A stretch of 17,567 bases of DNA, from NCBI GenBank assembly GCA_937952085.1, contig CALFYQ010000147.1, positions 1 through 17,567 of the forward strand, in the 5' to 3' direction. This DNA comes from an uncultured Paracoccaceae bacterium (lineage in GTDB: Bacteria > Pseudomonadota > Alphaproteobacteria > Rhodobacterales > Rhodobacteraceae). Positions 12,796 through 17,567 of the stretch are shown here, piece after piece; positions within the stretch are counted from its first letter, which is position 1; the number at the start of each line of letters is the position of its first letter. The translations under genes and the position numbers were made by a program. The notes under the pieces were generated by a model. That model was not told where the DNA came from. It ran no database searches and was given only the letters and a program-made list of their open reading frames with translations.

Positions 12796-15700
12796 GCGCG
12801 CCGAAGCGGCTCCTGATCGCCAATCGCGGCGAGATCGCGGTGCGGATCGCCCGCTCCGCGGCTGAAATGGGGATCGAGACGATCGCCATCCACCCGGAAG
12901 ACGACGCCGCCTGCCTCCATGTCCGCCGCGCCGGCCGCGCGATCCTGCTCCCCGGCCGGGGGGCCGCCGCCTATCTCGACGCCGACGCGGTGCTGGCCGC
13001 CGCGCGCGAGGCTGGCTGCGACGCCGTCCATCCCGGCTATGGCTTCCTTTCCGAGAATGCCGCCTTCGCGCGGGCGGTTGAGGCGGCGGGCCTCGCCTTT
13101 GTCGGCCCGACACCGGATAGCCTCGCGCTCTTCGGCGACAAGGTGGCGGCGAAGGCGCAGGCCGCGGCGCTTGGCGTACCCACCATTCCCGGCCGGGATG
13201 GCGCAGCTACGGCTGAAGAGGCGGCCGCCTTCTTCGAGACGTTGCCCGAAGGCGCCGCGATGATCCTCAAGGCCGTCTCCGGCGGCGGCGGGCGCGGGAT
13301 GCGCGTTGTTCGCTCGCTGGAGGAGGTGGCGGAGGCGCATGCGCGGGCCGGCTCGGAAGCGAAGGCGGCCTTTGGCGACTCTTCGATCTATGTCGAACGG
13401 TTCCTGCCGGCGGCGCGGCACCTCGAAGTGCAGGTCCTCGGCGACGGGTCGGGCGCCTGCATCCAGCTCGGCGAGCGCGAATGCAGCCTGCAACGCCGCC
13501 ACCAGAAGGTGATCGAGTTCGCCCCCAGCCCGACGCTCGGCGAGGCGGAACGCGCGGCGCTCTGCGCCCACGCGCTGAAGATGGCGGAGTGCGACGCCTA
13601 TCGCTCGCTCGGCACGTTCGAGTTCCTGCTGGACGCCGAGGCGCCTGAAGGCGAGCGCCTGTACTTCATTGAGGCCAATCCGCGGATCCAGGTTGAGCAC
13701 ACCGTCACCGAGGAAGTCCTGGGTCTGGACCTTGTGCGGCTCCAGCTTGAGATCGCAGGCGGCGCGACGCTCGACGAACTCGGTCTCGACGCCGCCCGGG
13801 CGCCGCGGCCGCGCGGCTTCGCGATCCAGGCCCGGGTCAACATGGAGCGGATCGAGCCTGATGGCGGCGCGCGCCCGACCGGCGGGACGGTCTCGCTCTA
13901 CGAACCGCCGACCGGCGGCGGCGTGCGCGTCGACGGCTTCGCCCAAAGCGGCTACCGCACCTCCGCCGCCTATGACGGGCTGTTCGCGAAGGTGATCGTC
14001 CATGCGTCTGCCGGCGGTTTTCCCGCCGCCATCGCGAAGGCGGAGCGCGCGCTTTCCGAGTTCCGCATCGAAGGGGTCGAGACGAACCGGGACTGGCTCC
14101 GCGTCCTTCTAGCACGCCCGGAGGTGCGTGAGGGCGGCGCGACGACGCGCTTCATCGAGGCGGAGGCGCCGGCGCTCGCGGCAGCCGCGGCTGCGCTCGC
14201 CGAGGCCGCGCCGACCGCTACACGGGCGGCCGAGCCGGAAGGCGCGCGCGCCGTCATTCCAGATGGCGCAACGCCCGTTCCGGCGCCGATGCAGGCGACG
14301 GTCGTTTCGATTTCGGTCGCCAATGGCGAGACGGTGCGCGCCGGTCAGCCGATCGCCGTGCTCGAAGCGATGAAGATGGAGCATGTCGTCGCCGCGCCGA
14401 CGGCGGGGGTGGTGCGCACGGTCTTCGCCTCAACTGGCCAGACCTTGATGCAGAACGAGCCGCTTCTCGCGCTAGAGCCTCAAGAGGGTGTCGGCGAAAC
14501 GGCGGAGGCGGCGAAAACGGTGGACCTCGACGCGGTTCGTCCTGACCTTCGGGAATTGCAGGATCGCCTTGCGTACGGGCTCGACGAGAACCGGCCGGGG
14601 GCCGTCGCCAGGCGCCACGCCCGCGGCCACAGAACCGCGCGCGAAAACCTCGCCGATCTCTGCGACCCGGGCAGCTTCAACGAATATGGCGCCCTCGCGG
14701 TGGCCGCGCAGAGCGCCCGCCGCTCGAAGCAGGACCTGATCGAGAACACCTCCGGCGACGGGGTGGTGACCGGGATCGGCGGCGTGAATGGCGCCCAGTT
14801 CGGGCCGGATGCGGCGCGCTGCGCCTTCGCGATCTACGACTACATGGTGCTGGCCGGCACGCAGGGCGTCCGCAACCACAAGAAGCAGGACCGGATCTTT
14901 CAGCTCGCCGCGAAGTGGGACCTGCCGGTCATCCTCTTCGCCGAGGGCGGCGGCGGCCGACCGGGAGATATTGTCGACGCCGGCGCGGCGGGGCTGGACG
15001 TTTCGACCTTCGCGCAATTCGCCCGGCTTTCCGGGCAGGTTCCGCTCGTCGGCGTCGTCTCGGGGCGCTGCTTCGCCGGCAACGCGGCGCTTCTCGGCTG
15101 CTGTGACGTGATCATCGCGGACGAGAGCGCGAATATCGGCATGGCGGGCCCGGCGATGATCGAAGGCGGCGGGCTCGGCGTGTATCCGCCCGAAGCGATC
15201 GGCCCGACCTCGATGCAGGCGCTGAACGGCGTTGTCGATATCCGTGTGAAGGACGAGGCGGAGGCCTGCCGCGTCGCGAAGCAGTATCTTTCCTATTTCC
15301 AGGGGCTGCTCGCGGACTGGACGGCGCCGGATGCGCGCCGGCTCCGCCATGCCGTCCCGGAGAACCGCCGCCGCGTCTATGACGTGCGGGAGGCGATCGA
15401 CGCGCTGGCGGACGAGGGCTCCGTCCTCGAGCTTCGGCGAGAATTCGGCGATGGCATGGTCACCGCGCTGATTCGCATCGAGGGCCGGCCCTTCGGCCTC
15501 ATCGCCAACAACCCCAACCATCTCGGGGGCGCCATCGACGGGCCGGCGGCCGACAAGGGGGCACGGTTCATGCAGCTTTGCGACGCGCACGGGCTTCCCA
15601 TCGTCTCGCTCTGCGACACGCCGGGTTTCATGGTGGGGCCGGAAGCGGAGAAGACCGGCCTCGTTCGCCATGTATGCCGGATGTTCGTGACCGGCGCCTC

Positions 15701-16082
15701 GCTTTCCGTGCCGGTATTCGGCGTGGTGTTGAGGAAGGGCTACGGGCTCGGCGCGATGGCGATGATCGGCGGCGGCTTCCACGAGAGCGTCTCCACCGTC
15801 GCCTGGCCCACCGGCGAATTCGGGGGCATGGGGCTCGAAGGGGCGGTGCGCCTCGGCTATCGGCGGGAACTCGCGGCGGCGGAAAGCCCGGAGGCTGAGA
15901 AGGCGCTCTTCGAGACGCTGCTCGCGAATTACTACGCCGAGGGCAAGGCTGTCTCCTTCGGAGCCGCGCTCGAGATCGACGCGGTGATCGACCCGGCGGA
16001 GACGCGCGGCTGGATCGCCCGCGCGGCGCGCGCGACGCCCGCCTCGAAGAAGGGGCGACGCCCCTGCGTCGACACCTGGTAG
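12792..16082 (+). CDS. Single-chain biotin-dependent acyl-CoA carboxylase
   Basis: A 1096-residue fusion with every part of a biotin carboxylase. Biotin carboxylase domain 1-450: LIANRGEIAVRIAR, ATP-grasp loop SGGGGRGM (163-170), RECSLQRRHQK around Cys231, EANPRIQVEHTVTEE (294-308). An Ala-rich linker leads to the biotinyl domain, about 496-563, with biotinylated Lys528 in EAMKMEH. Carboxyltransferase N-half from about 590 and C-half from about 863 (IANNPNHLGGAIDG, LCDTPGFMVGPEAEKTG). This order matches the single-chain long-chain acyl-CoA carboxylases described from Mycobacterium avium paratuberculosis, and RVNM followed by GGTVSLYEPP is typical of that type. It carboxylates an acyl-CoA using bicarbonate and ATP; which one is unknown. 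Start is GTG with weak AAGG upstream. It converges on the zinc-finger gene with 3 nt between stops. Confidence 0.92.
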   Translation: MSAPKRLLIANRGEIAVRIARSAAEMGIETIAIHPEDDAACLHVRRAGRAILLPGRGAAAYLDADAVLAAAREAGCDAVHPGYGFLSENAAFARAVEAAGLAFVGPTPDSLALFGDKVAAKAQAAALGVPTIPGRDGAATAEEAAAFFETLPEGAAMILKAVSGGGGRGMRVVRSLEEVAEAHARAGSEAKAAFGDSSIYVERFLPAARHLEVQVLGDGSGACIQLGERECSLQRRHQKVIEFAPSPTLGEAERAALCAHALKMAECDAYRSLGTFEFLLDAEAPEGERLYFIEANPRIQVEHTVTEEVLGLDLVRLQLEIAGGATLDELGLDAARAPRPRGFAIQARVNMERIEPDGGARPTGGTVSLYEPPTGGGVRVDGFAQSGYRTSAAYDGLFAKVIVHASAGGFPAAIAKAERALSEFRIEGVETNRDWLRVLLARPEVREGGATTRFIEAEAPALAAAAAALAEAAPTATRAAEPEGARAVIPDGATPVPAPMQATVVSISVANGETVRAGQPIAVLEAMKMEHVVAAPTAGVVRTVFASTGQTLMQNEPLLALEPQEGVGETAEAAKTVDLDAVRPDLRELQDRLAYGLDENRPGAVARRHARGHRTARENLADLCDPGSFNEYGALAVAAQSARRSKQDLIENTSGDGVVTGIGGVNGAQFGPDAARCAFAIYDYMVLAGTQGVRNHKKQDRIFQLAAKWDLPVILFAEGGGGRPGDIVDAGAAGLDVSTFAQFARLSGQVPLVGVVSGRCFAGNAALLGCCDVIIADESANIGMAGPAMIEGGGLGVYPPEAIGPTSMQALNGVVDIRVKDEAEACRVAKQYLSYFQGLLADWTAPDARRLRHAVPENRRRVYDVREAIDALADEGSVLELRREFGDGMVTALIRIEGRPFGLIANNPNHLGGAIDGPAADKGARFMQLCDAHGLPIVSLCDTPGFMVGPEAEKTGLVRHVCRMFVTGASLSVPVFGVVLRKGYGLGAMAMIGGGFHESVSTVAWPTGEFGGMGLEGAVRLGYRRELAAAESPEAEKALFETLLANYYAEGKAVSFGAALEIDAVIDPAETRGWIARAARATPASKKGRRPCVDTW

Positions 16083-16085
16083 GGG

Positions 16086-16358
16086 CTACTTGAGCTGGCT
16101 GTCCTTCGAGCCGCGCCGGTTGAAGGAACCGCGCTGGATCGGCTTCGCGTCCCGCTCCTTCTGGCATTCGAGGCAGAGCCGGACGCCCGGAACGGCCAGC
16201 CGCCGCGCCTCGGGGATCGGCTCCTCGCATTCGGCGCAATGGCTGCGGCTCTCGCGCGCCGCGGCGCCGCCCTGGGCCCGCATCCGCTCCAGTTCCTCCT
16301 GGATCGAGGCTTCGATCTGGTCCTGAACCGCACCGTCCCGCGCCCAGCCGCCCGCCAT
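16086..16358 (-). CDS. DksA/TraR-type C4 zinc-finger protein, YbiI-like
   Basis: A 90-residue protein matching E. coli YbiI almost end to end from memory: MAGGWARDGAVQDQI at the start, the zinc finger CAECEEPIPEARR...VRLCLEC in the middle (four Cys: 41, 44, 62, 65), and NRRGSKDSQL at the end. DksA/TraR proteins bind in the secondary channel of RNA polymerase with ppGpp effects, but this short group lacks the long coiled coil of DksA and its role is not established. The ATG has AGGGAG 8 nt upstream and a good promoter 20-50 nt before it, so it is transcribed alone. Its stop faces that of the carboxylase with only 3 nt between. Confidence 0.9.
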   Translation of the reverse strand: MAGGWARDGAVQDQIEASIQEELERMRAQGGAAARESRSHCAECEEPIPEARRLAVPGVRLCLECQKERDAKPIQRGSFNRRGSKDSQLK

Positions 16359-16384
16359 TTCGTCGCTCCCTTCGTCGGCCGCCG

Positions 16385-16414
16385 ATCATCGCGCGCGCCG
16401 CGCCGCGCTGTCAA
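16385..16414 (-). promoter_or_regulatory. Promoter of the YbiI-like gene
   Basis: On the minus strand, a perfect -35 TTGACA (16414-16409), an 18-nt GC-only spacer, then GATGAT (16390-16385, 4 of 6 matches to TATAAT). The predicted transcript would begin near 16378, about 20 nt before the ATG at 16358, leaving just enough room for the ribosome binding site. Confidence 0.6.
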
Positions 16415-16489
16415 AGGGCGGAAACCGGTTAACGCGCCGGTAGCCTCGGAGGCGCATCAGGTGCGGGGGTGTGTGTTGGGGGCGTCGCC

Positions 16490-16642
16490 ATGACAGGTCA
16501 TTCGGAACCCGCTGGGACGGGCGAAGCGGACGAGTTCACGTCGGAAGCCAAGCGCCGAGAAGCGCTCGAGGCGGCGGCCCGCGCCGCCGCGGCGCTCAGG
16601 GCGGCCGCGATCCGCGCCGCGGTGGCGATCGCGGCGCTTTAG
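16490..16642 (+). CDS. Doubtful small Ala-rich ORF, 50 codons
   Basis: ATG at 16490 to TAG at 16640-16642 gives a 50-residue peptide with an acidic, polar first half (MTGHSEPAGTGEADEFTSEA) and a long Ala-rich helix that turns hydrophobic at its end (AAIRAAVAIAAL). Only a G-run (GGGGG, about 7 nt upstream) could serve as ribosome binding site. The first half uses more A/T in third positions than neighbouring genes, which argues against long-standing coding use. Its stop overlaps the stop of the FliJ-like gene on the other strand. I recognise no family. Between it and the zinc-finger gene are the latter's promoter, an AACCGGTT palindrome (16423-16430) and GCCTCGGAGGC (16443-16453). Confidence 0.3.
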   Translation: MTGHSEPAGTGEADEFTSEAKRREALEAAARAAAALRAAAIRAAVAIAAL

Positions 16643-17058
16643 GCTCCGGTCCTCCGCCGCCGAACCGGCTCCGGAGGGCGTTCCCGCTCTTCCCGGATCT
16701 CGGCGTCGCGCGCGGCTTCGGCGATGGCGCGGGAGAGGAGGGTTTCGGAGGCCTGCTCGCGGCCGCGGCCGCGGCGCGCCTCGCCCTCGGCGGCAAGCTC
16801 GGCCGTCTCGGCTTCCACGCGGCGAAGGGCGCGCGCTTCGGCGCGGCGGCGCTCGGCCTCCGAGAAGGCGGTGAAGGCGCGCTGCGCGGCCAGGCTCTCG
16901 CCCGTCGCCGCCGCCTCGGCGCGGAGCGCGGCTTCGGCGTCCCGGGTCTCGGCGTCGATCGCCGCGAGCGCGGCCCGCGCCTCGGCGAGCGCGCCGAGAT
17001 CGCGGAGCGCGGCGAGTTTCGCCAGCGCAGCGAGGCGGCGGGCGGCGGCGGGGGTCAT
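16639..17058 (-). CDS. FliJ-like coiled-coil flagellar protein
   Basis: A 139-residue, strongly helical protein: 43 of 139 residues are Ala, the rest mostly Arg, Glu and Leu in heptad-like order, forming one long coiled coil with a basic, proline-containing tail (RPPEPVRRRRTGA). Length and build match FliJ, the stalk protein of the flagellar type III export ATPase, but low-complexity helices give little specific evidence, so the name rests mainly on context: its ATG overlaps the flhB stop (ATGA). A standard fliJ would be next to fliI; here it trails flhB. I place the start at 17058 because of this overlap; the longer open frame upstream is out of phase with, and inside, flhB. Confidence 0.55.
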   Translation of the reverse strand: MTPAAARRLAALAKLAALRDLGALAEARAALAAIDAETRDAEAALRAEAAATGESLAAQRAFTAFSEAERRRAEARALRRVEAETAELAAEGEARRGRGREQASETLLSRAIAEAARDAEIREERERPPEPVRRRRTGA

Positions 17059-17567
17059 CGGCCGCGCTCCTTCATCTTGGCGCGCATCGAATCTGCGAAT
17101 CGGATCGCGGCGGCTACGGCCTGATAATGCTTCGGCTCGATCTCCTGGCCGATCTCGGTGGAGGCTTCGAGGGCGCGGGCGGTGGGCGGATCCGAGTGGA
17201 TCGGGATGCCGCATTCCGCCGCCTTCTCGCGGATGCGGAAGGCGACGCCGTCGACGCCCTTGGCGACCACGACGGGGGCCGGCATCGTCCGATCCCATTG
17301 CAGCGCGACGGCGTAGTGCGTCGGGTTGACGATGACGACGGCCGCTTTCGGCACGTCATGCATCATCCTATTGGTGGCGATCTCCTCCGCGCGTCGGCGA
17401 CGCTGGGATTTCAGCATCGGGTCGCCCTCGGAGCGTTTCACCTCCTCCTTCATCTCCTGATAGGTCATCCGGAGCTTCCGGAGATGGTCCTGCCGCTGCC
17501 AGACCCAGTCGGCGAGCGCGATCGCCGCGGCCACGATGGCGATCTGAAGGAGGAGCGACGCGGCGAG
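17055..17567 (-). CDS. flhB: Flagellar export switch protein FlhB, C-terminal part
   Basis: The gene enters from the right edge; the last 170 residues are visible. They start within the fourth membrane segment (LLLQIAIVAAAIALADWVWQ) and continue into the cytoplasmic domain. The connector helix includes LRMTYQEMKEEVKRSEGDP, a FlhB signature. The autocleavage site NPTH, in VIVNPTHYAVAL, is intact (near 17316-17327), followed by GVDGVAFRIREKAAECGIPI. FlhB is an inner-membrane part of the flagellar type III export gate; cleavage at N-P switches export from rod/hook to filament substrates. It overlaps the FliJ-like gene by 4 nt. The upstream flagellar genes should continue beyond the window. Confidence 0.96.
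   Translation of the reverse strand, partial: LAASLLLQIAIVAAAIALADWVWQRQDHLRKLRMTYQEMKEEVKRSEGDPMLKSQRRRRAEEIATNRMMHDVPKAAVVIVNPTHYAVALQWDRTMPAPVVVAKGVDGVAFRIREKAAECGIPIHSDPPTARALEASTEIGQEIEPKHYQAVAAAIRFADSMRAKMKERGR

Noticed and set aside
14472..15782. A 436-codon minus-strand frame opposite the carboxyltransferase part, and similar long frames opposite dxs, hemW and the deacetylase
   Set aside because: They are shadows of the real genes caused by scarce stop codons at high GC; none has a plausible ribosome binding site plus recognisable domain.
12651..16640. Integrase or second attachment site that would delimit an island starting at tRNA-Val
   Set aside because: No integrase gene and no copy of the tRNA 3' end are seen downstream within the window; only the remnant hints at rearrangement.
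1..17567. CRISPR arrays, insertion sequences, phage genes, toxin-antitoxin or defence systems
   Set aside because: No regularly spaced repeats, transposase motifs or known defence domains were found on either strand.

Overview
The window is very GC-rich DNA with short intergenic gaps and many ATGA/GTGA start-stop overlaps. The gene set points to an alphaproteobacterium, most likely of the Rhodobacterales: a petP-petR regulator pair, a histone deacetylase-like gene next to xseB-ispA-dxs, a roseobacter-type branched-chain aminotransferase, and the end of a flagellar cluster. This placement is inference from gene content; no rRNA or other marker is present.

Layout. (a) 1-1668, minus strand: a GNAT acetyltransferase, an AhpD-like peroxidase-related protein and the start of a secreted protein (probably DUF4892/OmpA family), joined by overlapping stops and starts. 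(b) 1745-3095, minus: dapA followed by smpB, one base apart. (c) 3241-9644, minus: a tightly packed seven-gene run, petP-petR-HDAC-ispA partner xseB-ispA-dxs-hemW, in which every junction overlaps or is at most 12 nt. It combines a MarR regulator and an OmpR-type response regulator with isoprenoid precursor synthesis and heme delivery. (d) 9840-12539, plus: divergent from petP, ilvE and a D-arginine-dehydrogenase-like FAD enzyme (stop and start adjacent), then a HAD phosphatase. (e) 12575-12650: tRNA-Val(CAC) with a clear promoter, followed by what looks like the C-terminal remnant of an unknown gene overlapping the start of (f) 12792-16082, a 1096-residue single-chain biotin-dependent acyl-CoA carboxylase. 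(g) 16086-16358, minus: a small YbiI-like C4 zinc-finger protein with a good promoter. (h) 16490-16642, plus: a doubtful 50-codon ORF. (i) 16639-17567, minus: a FliJ-like coiled-coil protein and the C-terminal part of FlhB.

How the genes may work together. The long minus-strand operon links a regulator pair known in Rhodobacter capsulatus for control of the cytochrome bc1 complex to supply of FPP (for quinones and pigments) and to heme handling. On the plus strand, the DauA-like oxidase lacks the acidic residue that binds D-arginine's side chain in the Pseudomonas enzyme and has Leu there. Sitting directly behind a branched-chain aminotransferase, it may form a two-step D-to-L converter for branched-chain amino acids. 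This is the most interesting testable idea in the window. I see no CRISPR array, insertion sequence, phage gene or defence system; most of the window is ordinary core genome.
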